64,000 nucleotides of DNA from Stieleria sp. JC731 (GCF_020966635.1 NZ_JAJKFQ010000005.1:458404-522403); one strand, 5' to 3'. Shown: positions 8,932-19,300, counted from the stretch's first letter. Notes: a model not told the origin generated them from the letters alone. Numbers and translations are program-made.

Positions 8932-9855
8932 CTACGACGATTGCAAAACACTCACCGCCGCGTCATATCCCGCTTGAATCAGGGGATCAGGATTGGTGAA
9001 GTCGAACCATGCGACTGAACCGACTTGGGGACGTATGACCAAGTCGGCGAGTCGTAGTTGTTGTTCTCGGATCCGAGACTCAGCGAGTTCCTGGAATCGC
9101 ATGATCGATTGAATTGCGGTTTTGCAACCTGCGTTTGCGGATTCAGTGGGGCTGACGTCAACAACAAACAGTTCGCCTTGGTTTTGCATCAGTTCGATCG
9201 CCATATCGCAAGGAACAGCGTCGTAGACTCCAACGTCACTGAGGCGTCTGCCTTCGATTTCCACTGCGGGAAAAACACCGGGTATCGACATCGACGCGCG
9301 TACTGCTTGCCGAAGCGGACCTTCGCTCATTGAAATCCTTTCGCCAGTTTTCAAGTCCACTGCGATCAAGTGAAGTGGCAGCCGGAGGTCTTCGATATTG
9401 ATGTCTGGAAGTAGTTCTTCGGTGATGATTTCCAGAAGTGTGCTGGGCAACAGCGATTCTGTTCTTGCTGCTCGTGCGATTGCTTTTTGAACCCAGAAGA
9501 CGCTTCGCCAACGCCGTAGCCAACGGTCGTTGGTTTCGTCTTTGCCGTGCGTGCCTACTGCAGCATCAAGGACTGTCTTTTGAAGTGTTCGGTAGCGGTC
9601 CGAAACCAGGAATTCTCGAGCGATAGTTTCCGCACGCTCAACATCACGTTCAGCGGCAATTAGTGCGGCCATTAATGCGCCCATGCTGACACCTACCAAT
9701 CGTCCGATTCCAGTTCCGGAGTGGCCGATCGCGCGTACCGCACCAAGGTGCGCAAGGCCTCTAGCGCCACCGCCGCCAAGCATTACGGTTGCGTCTGCCC
9801 ATTCGCTTCGCGGACGGCGAAGCATCAGTCGGCCATGCCAGTGTGTCAGATTCAC
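8932..9855 (-). CDS. Patatin-like phospholipase (RssA/NTE-type)
   Basis: This 307-residue protein has the patatin hydrolase features: the Gly-rich oxyanion loop GGGGARG (residues 27-33), the nucleophile elbow GVSMG (55-59, Ser57; more often GTSAG) and the second catalytic residue in SDVG (Asp207; family consensus DGG/DGA). The serine and aspartate of the dyad are thus present, with small changes around both. No signal peptide is seen, so action in the cytoplasm or at the inner membrane face is likely, on phospholipids or lysophospholipids. It is separated by 225 bp from the PEP-CTERM operon on the same strand and is divergent from the acyltransferase gene. An operon link with either is not evident. 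Confidence 0.88.
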   Translation of the reverse strand: MNLTHWHGRLMLRRPRSEWADATVMLGGGGARGLAHLGAVRAIGHSGTGIGRLVGVSMGALMAALIAAERDVERAETIAREFLVSDRYRTLQKTVLDAAVGTHGKDETNDRWLRRWRSVFWVQKAIARAARTESLLPSTLLEIITEELLPDINIEDLRLPLHLIAVDLKTGERISMSEGPLRQAVRASMSIPGVFPAVEIEGRRLSDVGVYDAVPCDMAIELMQNQGELFVVDVSPTESANAGCKTAIQSIMRFQELAESRIREQQLRLADLVIRPQVGSVAWFDFTNPDPLIQAGYDAAVSVLQSS

Positions 9856-10097
9856 AAAACCCCCCTGGTCAATCTGATGTCAACAATGACAAACCATAGG
9901 TTACGGATGCAGGCCGATGGTGAGGGTTAGCCTGCCATCGCTCAATAAACTTTGGACATCGACCATCACCCCATTGAGGTGGGCAATACTTGTGCAACCG
10001 CTATCAACCATCGCGGAAATTAAAACAGAAGGGCAACAGTCATGCGATCTAGGACTCCATTGCGCCGACGGGAAAAGCGGAACCTAGGTTTGCAACG

Positions 10098-10994
10098 TTG
10101 ATCGTCCGGGGGGATGACCTTTTCAGTACGCGCTCGTCTCCGCACGCGCACGGAACTCTAATCTCCAAATTCGCTATCATGCGTCCGACGATAACTAGCT
10201 CGACGTCCTCGCGCCAGGTCGTTCCATCCGCCAGTGCGACGGCCTGTCCGCTGCTGCCCGATGCGAACAATCGCAAGGAGCAAAAGAAAGCTGCACCGGG
10301 GTTGCGTTACGAAATCGCAAACTCGAAAGATGATCTTCGCCAAGCGTTTGCATTGATCTACCAGTCATACTTACGTGCAGGATTGGTCCAAGCGAAAGAG
10401 TACGGGATACGCTTGACGCCATTCCATCTCCTCGGCTCAACGGAAGTCTTCATTACAAAGCTTGAAAACACGGTGGTCTCAACGGTCTCGCTTATTGGTG
10501 ATGGGGAACTAGGGCTTCCGTTGGAATCAATCTATCGTGACAACGTGCGGATCATTCGTCGACGTGGTCTGCGGATGGCCGAGATTGGCAGTCTGGCTGA
10601 TCGTCGTGAATCACCGGTTCGGTTTATTGAGACTTTCGCCGGTATGGGGCGGTTGCTCGCGCAGGTGGCCATGGCACGTGGATTTGACGGTTTGGTCGCA
10701 GCGACTCACCCCAAGCATGCACGCCTCTATTCACGAATTCTTCCGTTCGAACAGATTGGTTGCGAAGTTGCGTGTCCCTATGCCAATGGGAATCCGGCCG
10801 TCATGTTGGCGCTCGTCTTCGATGACCATCGCGGCTCGGAGCTCTATGAACGATTCTTCGGTTCACTCAGCCAACGTGGAGACACATCGGCACGACCTTG
10901 GACGGATGAGACACGCAGCTATTTTTCAAAATTAGTCGATCATCCGAGCGTTAAAGTTGATGCCGTCGTTGGTCAAACGCTATTAGCTCGATAG
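10098..10994 (+). CDS. FeeM-like N-acyltransferase, PEP-CTERM/exosortase-associated type
   Basis: This 298-residue GNAT-fold protein has a core from about residue 72 (LRYEIANSKDDLRQAFALIYQ) with VFITKLENTVVSTVSLI, then AEIGSLADRR and a helix-rich C-terminal half (GLVAATHPKHARLYSR). This pattern matches the N-acyl amino acid synthase / autoinducer-synthase-like acyltransferases recurrent beside exosortases. Such enzymes take acyl groups from acyl carrier protein; the acceptor here is unknown. The first about 70 residues are poorly conserved. An internal ATG at 10179 (residue 28) is an equally good start, and no clear ribosome-binding site separates the two. It is a monocistron between convergent and divergent neighbours. 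Confidence 0.7.
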   Translation: MIVRGDDLFSTRSSPHAHGTLISKFAIMRPTITSSTSSRQVVPSASATACPLLPDANNRKEQKKAAPGLRYEIANSKDDLRQAFALIYQSYLRAGLVQAKEYGIRLTPFHLLGSTEVFITKLENTVVSTVSLIGDGELGLPLESIYRDNVRIIRRRGLRMAEIGSLADRRESPVRFIETFAGMGRLLAQVAMARGFDGLVAATHPKHARLYSRILPFEQIGCEVACPYANGNPAVMLALVFDDHRGSELYERFFGSLSQRGDTSARPWTDETRSYFSKLVDHPSVKVDAVVGQTLLAR

Positions 10995-11080
10995 TTCGAC
11001 GTCAGCCTCGATCGGCGATGTGCTTGTGATGACGTCTTGATCTTACGTCAGGGCCAGTTCGTGTCGTTTTCTGCGTCTTT

Positions 11081-12022
11081 CTATTCAGCGTAGACGGCTT
11101 GCACAATCGGTAGGACGCCTCGGACCGTGATAAATGCGAAGACAACCATCGCTAAGGCTAATAGGCTGGCGGAGATAGCCCAGCGGAACAATTGCTCACG
11201 AGAAGCTCGTTTGCTGGTCACGGAAATAAGCCGGTCTGTATGAGCGCCCGCCAAGTGGTCCAGGTTTGGCTTTGATTGGTTGATCAATGCGACACTCTGA
11301 GGAGGCGGCCCATCATCTTGAGGCGGCGGTGGTGGTGCCGATTTACCAAACCTCCGTGATGACATGTGTCCTTTCTCATTCGCCCAGATATGAAGGTCAC
11401 CAACCCAGATAGATTCTCCTCCTGGGATCAGTTCCCGGACTAGCGGAGTATTCTCGGCAAGCGTTCTGGGGTTCAATTGAATTGCCCAAATTTTCTCACC
11501 TGTCGTGATGATGGCAAGTTCGCAATCGTGAAGACCAACGCCGTGCAATCGCATCAGGCTTGGGTGAGAGTCACCAAGGATTGTGACTGAACGGCTTAGT
11601 CGCCTCGTTTGTGATTCTCCTCCCCAATCCAAAATCAGGGTGCCACGAGGATTTTCCGGTTCTGGCTGGGGCAGCTCGCTAACGTCATTGACCGCGTCGC
11701 CGGGAGGCGGTGGCGTGGCATGGTCCCATGGATGATCACCGGATTGTGCAGACAGGTTGACTCGGATTTTTCCAATCAATATTTGGCGGCCTGGCTTCAG
11801 ATTTCCCCAGGTCGGATAGGCAACTGCGCATAACGGCCAAACTTGAATTCTGTCGCCAACGATTGCAACGAAGTACACGACCTCCGGCAAACGCTTGTAG
11901 TCTAGACGGACGTGGCACCGCGGATGAGAGCCGATCAGCGCGAAAGGCTGGTCAAGTTCTTGGAAATCTGTTGCTTCGGGTCCGCAGCTGAATCCCCAAC
12001 GGTTCGAAGGCCAGAGCAACAT
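11081..12022 (-). CDS. FHA-like domain protein with C-terminal membrane anchor
   Basis: This 313-residue protein has an N-terminal segment resembling an FHA phosphothreonine-binding domain (IGSHPRCHVRL at about residues 30-40, near the FHA GRSpxCdi(v/r)L pattern). A Pro-rich linker (about 100-125) and a second, weaker FHA-like segment (RSVTILGDSHPSLMRL, about 143-160) follow. The C-terminus has another Pro-rich linker and one membrane helix (about 283-303). It may dock proteins phosphorylated by Ser/Thr kinases, which are plentiful in planctomycetes. Both FHA segments are divergent and binding is not assured. It is read toward the acyltransferase and away from the exosortase, whose leader shares its upstream region. 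Confidence 0.6.
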   Translation of the reverse strand: MLLWPSNRWGFSCGPEATDFQELDQPFALIGSHPRCHVRLDYKRLPEVVYFVAIVGDRIQVWPLCAVAYPTWGNLKPGRQILIGKIRVNLSAQSGDHPWDHATPPPPGDAVNDVSELPQPEPENPRGTLILDWGGESQTRRLSRSVTILGDSHPSLMRLHGVGLHDCELAIITTGEKIWAIQLNPRTLAENTPLVRELIPGGESIWVGDLHIWANEKGHMSSRRFGKSAPPPPPQDDGPPPQSVALINQSKPNLDHLAGAHTDRLISVTSKRASREQLFRWAISASLLALAMVVFAFITVRGVLPIVQAVYAE

Positions 12023-12291
12023 TGGGAATCGGTTAAATCCAACTGTGAAACGAGTTGAAGAGAGTCTGACGAAGAGGAGGGCGGCTTTTCGTGTCGGAAG
12101 CCGCTACAAAGAGTAGCTTGTTGTACCGATTTGTGTGCATTGCGAACGCGGTGTTCTCGTAAATCCGATCTTAGCTGATTTGCTATAACGCGCTAAGGTC
12201 GCTGTGAGGGTGATTGGATCCCTTCTGTGGTGCGGGTTCCGGCTGTATGGCCTAAGCAGGCTGGGCTTGCCGCGGCATTTTTAGTGTTCAC

Positions 12292-12319
12292 TTGACTTGG
12301 GACGGTGCTTGCATATCCT
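12292..12319 (+). promoter_or_regulatory. Candidate sigma-70-like promoter for the exosortase operon
   Basis: TTGACT (12292-12297, 5 of 6 to consensus) and TATCCT (12314-12319, 4 of 6) are separated by 16 bases. Transcription would begin near 12326 and leave a leader of about 185 bases. The call rests on sequence match only. Confidence 0.3.
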
Positions 12320-12456
12320 CAGAGTCGATCTGAGCCCCCGAAATCGAGGGCTACTAAGCTAGGCCTGACGGCTTTGCGTCAGGTATGGCAATGTCCTTTT
12401 GGCAAGCTTCTTACGGCAAGCCATGTGCAGTGATTTGTTCAGCAAAAACATTGCTG
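12318..12456 (+). promoter_or_regulatory. Hairpin-rich leader upstream of the exosortase
   Basis: Four stems lie in a row: CTCAGA/TCTGAG (12318-12334, loop 5), AGCCC/GGGCT (12333-12352), CCTGACG/CGTCAGG (12364-12383, loop 6) and CAGCA/TGCTG (12440-12456). In addition AAGCT at 12356-12360 can pair with AGCTT at 12405-12409, closing a domain around the third stem. None is followed by a T-run, so simple termination is unlikely. It does not match the c-di-GMP (GEMM), cobalamin or ykkC motifs as I know them. A regulatory RNA role is inference. Confidence 0.35.
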
Positions 12457-12509
12457 ATTGGACTAAGCGGACACCCCGTCTCCCCGCCCCGGGATACAGC
12501 GAATTTTAG

Positions 12510-13547
12510 ATGTCTAAGCGAAAGAAAGTTGCAGCCTCCGCTGGCAAGCGACGTCGAGAACGGCCAACAGTGGCTGAGCAGAATCGAACGCTCGCCAGCG
12601 GTCGATCGACGTCGTTGCGTCCTCCTCCAAGGAAGCAAGAGACACTCTATCAAGTAGCTGGTCCTACCAGTTGGCCGGTAGGGGTATGGGCGACTTTGGC
12701 CGCCGCATGTCTTGTTCTAGCCTATTCCTACTGGCCCACGTTCAGTTGGGTTGTGGAGAACTGGCAAAATGAGCCTGACTATGGACACGGCTGGTTCGTG
12801 CTGCCTCTCGCAATTTACATGTGTTACCAGCGGGCGGAGCTGTTCCCAGGAGCGACTGGTAAAGTTGCTTGGTCCGGATTTAGTTTGCTCATCGTTGCCC
12901 TGGCAATGCGTATCATCGGTCGATTGGCATACGTTGACTTTTTCGACGCATACTCAATTATTCCCGCAATCGCAGGCGCGGTCTGGTGCCTAATGGGATT
13001 TCGGGCGATGCTTTGGGCACTGCCTGCCATCGTCTTTCTGTTCTTCGCGATCCCACTGCCTTATCAAATGGAAAGCGGCTTGAGTTGGCAGTTGCAGGGC
13101 GTTGCCACCGAGTTCAGCACGTTTTTCTTAAGGGCCCTAGGGCTGCCCGCAGTATCTGAAGGGCATGTGGTATGGATCGGAGAGGAAAAGCTATTTGTCG
13201 AAGAGGCTTGTAGCGGATTGCGGATTTTCGTTGGTATGGCAGCGTGTGCCTATTTTTGGGCGGTGCTCAATGATCGGCACTGGTCAGACCGCGTGGTGTT
13301 GGTGGTTACCGCACTACCGCTCGCATTGCTCGTCAATGCTGTGAGAATTGTGTTGATCGGACTGTTTTACCAATGGGTCGATTCGCCTTCTGCTCGACAT
13401 GCGATCCACGATATTTCTGGTTACCTGATGATTTTGCTGTCATTTGGGGCACTCGGTGCGATTTCGGCGTACTGGCGCCAAGTTTACAAAAAGGTGCCAG
13501 TGATGACCGCAAGGGATACCTTACGGGGCTCGCTCCGGCATTCATGA
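12510..13547 (+). CDS. Exosortase (membrane transpeptidase for PEP-CTERM proteins)
   Basis: This 345-residue polytopic membrane protein has an Arg/Lys-rich N-terminal tail (1-50) and about eight membrane helices. Family marks are YGHGWFVLPL (91-100), the catalytic Cys234 in EEACSGLR, Arg279 in NAVRIVLIG and His300 in HDISGYL. All three catalytic residues are present. Exosortases recognise the PEP-CTERM tail in the inner membrane, cut it and probably attach the protein to a carrier. The planctomycete branch is often called XrtU; I assign that name only tentatively. EpsI is not fused here but encoded separately at 21614. The gene opens the plus-strand exosortase/polysaccharide cluster and has a hairpin-rich leader. 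Confidence 0.93.
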   Translation: MSKRKKVAASAGKRRRERPTVAEQNRTLASGRSTSLRPPPRKQETLYQVAGPTSWPVGVWATLAAACLVLAYSYWPTFSWVVENWQNEPDYGHGWFVLPLAIYMCYQRAELFPGATGKVAWSGFSLLIVALAMRIIGRLAYVDFFDAYSIIPAIAGAVWCLMGFRAMLWALPAIVFLFFAIPLPYQMESGLSWQLQGVATEFSTFFLRALGLPAVSEGHVVWIGEEKLFVEEACSGLRIFVGMAACAYFWAVLNDRHWSDRVVLVVTALPLALLVNAVRIVLIGLFYQWVDSPSARHAIHDISGYLMILLSFGALGAISAYWRQVYKKVPVMTARDTLRGSLRHS

Positions 13548-13912
13548 AAATTGAAAAGCTGGTTGTGGAATCCCGCTACAGGATGGGTATCATGGCCTTA
13601 AATCTGTGCGGGGCCAAAAGAAGGAGTACGCGTAGGCAGTTGAACGCAACTTGTGAGACTTCAACTCCACTCGTGACTCCAATGAAAGTAGAACGAAATC
13701 GGTGGTTTCCAGTGTATTGGTCACCAATTGATTCGTTTGGAAGTGTGGCAAATGGTTGCTATCCGATCGACTCAAGCATGTGTAGATGCATGTTCACGCG
13801 ATCGAGATGGAACTTTGAACTGTCACATGAATCGGAATAGTTAGCTCGTCCCCCGACACCATCGGCCCAATTTTTAAGGGTCGATTCCCCGGCGTTTCGC
13901 AGATTAGAAAGA
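13548..13912. other. Intergenic region, exosortase to BY-kinase
   Basis: This 365-bp stretch has no supported gene; the reading frames crossing it have no recognisable motif. I see no repeat or terminator in it. It may contain the promoter of the Wzz/BY-kinase gene. Confidence 0.5.
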
Positions 13913-16270
13913 ATGCATCAACAACATCCGCGACAGAGTCAAGCAGCGTACTACCAGCCAGGTCCTGCAGTAAGTTCAGGTGCTGATAGCTCAAGTTTTG
14001 ATCCATGGTTGATTTGGGTCACGTTCCGGCGGTGCTGGCACTGGGCTGTTCCGGCCGGATTGGTGCTAGCCGCCATCGCGGCTTTTGCGGTGCTCAATAC
14101 CTTTGAGCCCCAATTTGAAGCTGTTTACCAGTTGGAAGCGAACAAAGACTGGTTGGTTGATCGGGGTGTGATGCCAACGCCAGACGACCTCGCTCGGACG
14201 GAAGGCCCGATGATCACGAACCAGATCGTTTTAACAAGCGTGATGGCGAACGAGGCCCTGCATAAGTTTGCGCTTTCAGATCCTGAAACCCGAGAATTGG
14301 CGTTGCAAAAACGCTTGAAGGTAAGGGGGTTGGGAGGCAAGTCAAAGATGGCTGTAAGCTACACCGATTCAAACAAGGAGTTCGCGGCACAAGTTTGTAA
14401 TGCAGTGGTCGCGGCATATCTTCAAAAACGTGACGAATACGACAACCTCCGAGTGTCACGTCTATCGCAGTATCTAAGCCGGCAGATCGATGAGCTCAAG
14501 CGTCGCGTAGATGAACAGAAAAAATCTGTTGAGAAGTACGCAATTGAGACTGCAGGTTATTCTCCGAGCGACGGTGTGGCTGTTATTGAGTCGGCCGAGT
14601 CGTTTTCGTTGATCGAAGAGCTGCGTTCGCAGATCTCTGAATTGGAGATCGAATTGGCGATGATCGATGCCGGCGTTGTAATTCGAAACCCGTCATCTGG
14701 TGATTCGATCGATCACGCGTCATACGCTCGGTTCGTGCCGCCACATATCACGGTTCGGAAAGGGAAAATTGATGAAGGGCGTCTTCAGCTATTGATCGAG
14801 CGTGATGAGGATGTGAAGTTCGCTGCGGAACGCTATGAGCGGTACCGAAAGGTGGCTTTCGATATGGAAACGAGCGGGGCTTGGCGTACATCGCAGCAGT
14901 ATTTCGCCGAGCAGAAAGCTGAGCGAGACAACTGGAAGGAAAAGCTTGATCTGGCCAAGGAAAAAGCATCGCTCGTCGCTGTAAAGATTCTTGAAGCTGA
15001 GTTGGATGAAGAATATCAGCAGCAACTGAAGGATCGGGAAGCCGAGATTGCTCGCCAACAGGAGGAGTTCGAGACACTCGCAAAAATTAAGCAGAAAGAG
15101 CTCGAAAATCGTGCTGATTTGATGACCGAGCAAGAATCGGAGGATATCAAGCAGCATCGCTATGAGATCGAGCAGAAGCTCTCTGTTTTACAGAAGAAAT
15201 ATGATGCTGAAGCTGATCGACTTCGCCAGCAAAATAGTAATAGTGTGGCTTTGGATTTTGCAAAAGCTGACCTTGAACAGTCGATGGCTATTTTGCAGAA
15301 AGTCAGTGACCGCTTAACTTCGATTCAGTTGGAAAGTCAGCGAGGAAGCTCCGTGGTGAGTGTTTCCGAAGCGACAGCGCCAAGCCGGCCAGTTGAAGAT
15401 ATGCCGTTCAAGAAGATGGTGTTGGCTGGAGGGGCAGGTTTTTTCGTTCCATTTCTTATCGGTTTGCTCTGGGAATTCCGGGTGAAACGGATCACCGATA
15501 GTCAGGATCTAGAACGCAGCATGGTGTTGGCTCCCGTAATTGGAGAACTCGCACGTGCACCGAGTGCCAACGTTGGACGCAATTCCAAAGGTCGTCGTGT
15601 ATTCGAAGAGAGTGTCGATAGTTTGCGGGCTAACTTAGCGCTTTCGAAAGACACGCGAGATGCAAGGTCGTTTGCGATTGTCAGTTCGATGTCTGGTGAA
15701 GGAAAAAGTACAGCAACCTCGCAGTTGGCCATTTCGCTGGCGAAGGCCTGTGGAAAGACTGTACTTATCATTGATGCTGATATGCGTTGTCCTGACCAGC
15801 ATGATGTTTTCGGGTTGCCATTGTCTCCAGGCCTTAATGAAGTTCTTCGCGAAGTGGTTTCGTTTGACGACGCGATCAACAAAGAATTGGGAGATCTCGT
15901 CCATGTCCTGCCCGCCGGGAAATTAAAGGCCAGTCCACACCGACTGCTGTCTACCAGTGCGATGCGAGAGTTGCTCGATAAGGCCCTCGATAAATACGAA
16001 TATGTAATCGTCGATACCGCTCCTGTTCTATCGGCTGGCGAAACATTGGCAGTTGCTTCGAGTGTTGATTCAACATTGGTTTGTGTCATGCGAGATTTGA
16101 CGCGAATGGAAAGCGTCGTCCGAACGACTCACCGCTTGGAAGCTTCAGGCGCAAACGTGGTTGGGACTATCTTCAGTGGCGTAACGCATCGTCAATACGC
16201 GTATCGCTATGGGGATTATCGGTATAGCGATTTCACAGAATTGTTGCCTGCCGGCAGTCCGCAAGAATAG
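13913..16270 (+). CDS. Polysaccharide chain-length/tyrosine autokinase (Wzz-BY-kinase fusion)
   Basis: This 785-residue protein has a Wzz-type first membrane helix (about residues 38-62), a long periplasmic coiled-coil-rich part (about 150-470, many Glu/Lys/Gln heptads), a second helix (about 502-522, VLAGGAGFFVPFLIGLLW) and a C-terminal cytoplasmic kinase. The kinase has Walker A GEGKST (about 595-600), A-prime VLIIDADMR and Walker B YVIVDTAPV (about 697-705). A Tyr-rich tail around 762-775 (YAYRYGDYRY) is the usual autophosphorylation cluster. Such proteins control polymer length and export through cycles of oligomerisation and phosphorylation. The periplasmic part is longer than in Wzc. 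It sits between the exosortase and the giant TPR gene. In exosortase loci this protein takes the place of the separate length-determinant and ATPase pair. Confidence 0.93.
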   Translation: MHQQHPRQSQAAYYQPGPAVSSGADSSSFDPWLIWVTFRRCWHWAVPAGLVLAAIAAFAVLNTFEPQFEAVYQLEANKDWLVDRGVMPTPDDLARTEGPMITNQIVLTSVMANEALHKFALSDPETRELALQKRLKVRGLGGKSKMAVSYTDSNKEFAAQVCNAVVAAYLQKRDEYDNLRVSRLSQYLSRQIDELKRRVDEQKKSVEKYAIETAGYSPSDGVAVIESAESFSLIEELRSQISELEIELAMIDAGVVIRNPSSGDSIDHASYARFVPPHITVRKGKIDEGRLQLLIERDEDVKFAAERYERYRKVAFDMETSGAWRTSQQYFAEQKAERDNWKEKLDLAKEKASLVAVKILEAELDEEYQQQLKDREAEIARQQEEFETLAKIKQKELENRADLMTEQESEDIKQHRYEIEQKLSVLQKKYDAEADRLRQQNSNSVALDFAKADLEQSMAILQKVSDRLTSIQLESQRGSSVVSVSEATAPSRPVEDMPFKKMVLAGGAGFFVPFLIGLLWEFRVKRITDSQDLERSMVLAPVIGELARAPSANVGRNSKGRRVFEESVDSLRANLALSKDTRDARSFAIVSSMSGEGKSTATSQLAISLAKACGKTVLIIDADMRCPDQHDVFGLPLSPGLNEVLREVVSFDDAINKELGDLVHVLPAGKLKASPHRLLSTSAMRELLDKALDKYEYVIVDTAPVLSAGETLAVASSVDSTLVCVMRDLTRMESVVRTTHRLEASGANVVGTIFSGVTHRQYAYRYGDYRYSDFTELLPAGSPQE

Positions 16271-16312
16271 TTCGCTCGCGATAGTGCCTTTTTGTTGCCT
16301 CTACTTTGACCG

Positions 16313-19300
16313 ATGTGGAGGTGTCACAGCCGAGATCTTTTTTCTACTAGCAACATGCCAAGCTACCGTTCAACGATGGACAATGAGCGAACTCACAATG
16401 GTGACGACGTTGCCAACGATGAGTTCGATTCAGAGGATGCTTCCATCGATGGTGAGCAAGAAACGGATGATTTGCAGGCGGATGCCGTCGGCAATCCTGT
16501 TCCAGATGGCCCAGAAACCATCTCCGTCTCACACGCTGAAAAGTTGAATGAGCGTCGCTACAAATGGGTCGTTGACTATCGAAAGCTAGGTTGGGGAGTT
16601 GGTTTTTTGCTGGCTCTGACGATTCTTGTTTTTGCCTCATACTTCTTCAATTCAAAGCGGGTCGCGTCGACTTTTATCAATCGAGCCGATGAGGCTGCAG
16701 CGGAGAAGCGATTCACCGATGAAGTTCGATGGTTGCAAAACTACTTGCTTCTGCATCCAAACAACTTAGACGTTTTGGTGCGATCGGCGATTGCTGCAGA
16801 CTCGGCCGCTGATCAAGCAACACGAAGCCAGGCCAATAAGCGTATCGAACTTGCCCGCAAGCGTTTGGCTTTAGCACTTTCGAGTCTTGGGGATGAGCCA
16901 AAGGGCAGCTCAGATACAAGCAAGTTGGTACGGGACATTCGCGAAAGGTATATCAACCGGCTATTGCAGCTTAAGGGCTACTTTTTGACGGATGCTCGTG
17001 ACCAGGTCGTGCTGCTAGATGCAGATAAGGACGATCCGCAAGCACACATGTGGATGGCAGAGGCCGTAGCTGAAATTGTGCTTTCTGACCGATATCGCCC
17101 GATCGATCCAGAGAAAGCTGTCGAAATCAGTCAAGGGTACTATCGATGGCTATCGCAGCAGCAGCCAGGCTACATTGTACAGCGCGCAATTGAGCTGAAT
17201 CCGGATGCGTTGGAAAGCGTTGATTGGCTTTTTCAACTGCTTGGGACATCACCAGATGCGTTTGGTGTTGTGTTGGCCAATGAGGATGTTGGTGTCTTCA
17301 GGAATACGCTCGAGGCTATTAAGCGTACCGACACATCGTACTACGAATTTGTTGAGGGAGTGGTGCAAACGCTTGGCCTCGCCAACGGTTCGCATGCGAA
17401 GCTGTTGCTGGCCAATTACCACTTAAATATCGGCGATAGCCAGACTGGACACCAGATCTTGATAGACGCCGCGGCTGTGGCATCGCAGTGGATCGAAAAG
17501 TTGGGTGCGAACGCGGTTCTAGGTGATGGGGATCAGCTATTCACAGATCCACCTTTCAAGCTAGATCCAGAAATGGAAGCCACGCTGATGGATTACTATT
17601 GTATCCTTCGAGCAGCAGGCAGCGTGGCGAATTCGGTCTCTTCTGCAAGCGGTTCTGCGACCAATATGGACCAGGTAACAGCTGCGAAGACTTGGCTTGA
17701 GCAGCTTCGATCATTGGAACTGTCGTCTATTCCGGTTCCGCGCTCTTACGTTAAAGAGCTTTACACAAATTCAGGCCAACTTGAGCTTCTGACAAATGAT
17801 GGTGATCGAGCAGTTGAGCTCTGGCGTGAAGGGATGGAGATTCTCGGGAAGGGCGATTTGGACCTTTCTGGAAACGTGGCGTCAGGGCTTGCGAAAATGT
17901 ATCTGCGTCAAAGTGAGATTGCTAAGCGAGATGCTGTTGAAAGTGATTTAGATGCGATTTCCAATTCGGCGAAGAAGGCAATCGATGAGTTTGCCAAGGC
18001 GATCGATTCCACTGAGCAGCAGTTGCGGCGTCAAAGCAGTGATCAGTTGGGGGCTGTAGGACGCGTCGAGACGGGGTTAGCAATTCGAAGCGCCGAGTGG
18101 AGATTGCGGATCGCAAAGGCCATGTTCATTTCTGCTCAATCGCTAAGCCATCAAACCGATATGAAGTTGATTGCTTTGCTTCGAGGGGAAGCTGTCGATG
18201 GCCGACAGGTGCTCGCAGGATCGCTTTTAGATCGGGAAATTAGGCTAAGCGATGATTTACGTTTCGCCGGTATTCAGTTGTTGGCATTGGCCTATCAACG
18301 TCAAAATGCGTGGGATTTGGTCGGTACGCTTTATTCTGAAGCTTCGGATTACTTCCATCTGAATTTAACACTGGCCCAGTCGTTGGTGCAGCAAAGCGGT
18401 AACGCTTGGCAAAAAGCCGGTAATCAATTGTTGGCAACTCAGCAATTTCAACGCGCTCGCCTTTCCGCGGTGCCAAGCATTCGTCTTGCCGCAGTCGAGG
18501 CTGACTTCAGGTACCAAACGAGAATTCTTCCCAATCAACGGAACTGGCCCGCTCTGCGATCGCAGATTAATGAGCTGGGTAGGTATCTTGATCAATATGA
18601 AAAGCAATTTTCAGAAGACTTAGCTAACGAGAAGGTTCAGTTGCAGGTGTTAGAGGCTCAGCTGCCTCCCGATGACATCTCGATCGATGCGTATCTCGAA
18701 TCCGTCGAATTGGCAGACAGCATTACAAAACTTGCAGAGAAGAATCCGGACAATTTGCCTCTTCAGGCGTTCGCCGCAGAACGTCTTGCCGCTGCTGGTG
18801 AACTGGAGCGGGCCAACAAAGTTGTCGAGAGTCTGCTAGCTGATGAGAAGATGACCGACAACGAGAAGGTATTGCTCCGTGCACGCGTTCTCAGTCAATC
18901 AGATGCGCACAAAGAAGCAGCCGAAGTGTTGTTGGAAAGGATAGATAACGCTCCGACGACAGCAGCGGTTTTAGCGCCAGTCGCTGCAGATTTCGCCCTT
19001 CGTGCTGGAGATTCGCAATTGGCGGAGCGGATATTGCTTCGCATTCCAGATGGTGAGCAAACACCTGCCAACCTTTATTCGCTCTACCGGATTGCGAATC
19101 TTGAGGGACGCGTGAAAGACGCTTTGTCATTTTTGGATCGGTTGCATACGAAGGAAAACTATCGCCAGGGCGGGGCTGAGTCCAGTCAGGCAGTTTACTC
19201 ATTGCTGATTGATGTTCAGCAGCGGATTGAAGGCTTGCTCGATCGGAAGCAACAGCTTCAATCCGAAGATCCCTCACTTGCGAAGGCACGCGCGCAAATC

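Larger units (their letters stand above)
12023..12509. other. Divergent intergenic region, FHA-like gene to exosortase
   Basis: This 487-bp stretch carries the promoters of two divergent genes. No protein gene is supported. Its right half is rich in perfect short hairpins, listed separately. Confidence 0.6.

Noticed and set aside
12364..12383. Intrinsic terminator CCTGACG...CGTCAGG before the exosortase
   Set aside because: No T-run follows the stem, and the following gene is on the same strand. It is better described as part of a structured leader.
12385..12657. Plus-strand frame of 90 codons overlapping the exosortase start
   Set aside because: It overlaps the well-supported exosortase gene and the hairpin leader and has no family features.
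13746..13760. Sigma-54-like -24/-12 site (TGGCA...TTGC) before the BY-kinase gene
   Set aside because: The spacing between the GG and GC pairs is 9 instead of 10 bases, and no enhancer-binding regulator gene is in the window.
13373..13840. Plus-strand frame of 155 codons across the exosortase end and the gap
   Set aside because: It shares most of its first third with the exosortase in another frame, is rich in Arg/Cys and shows no family pattern.
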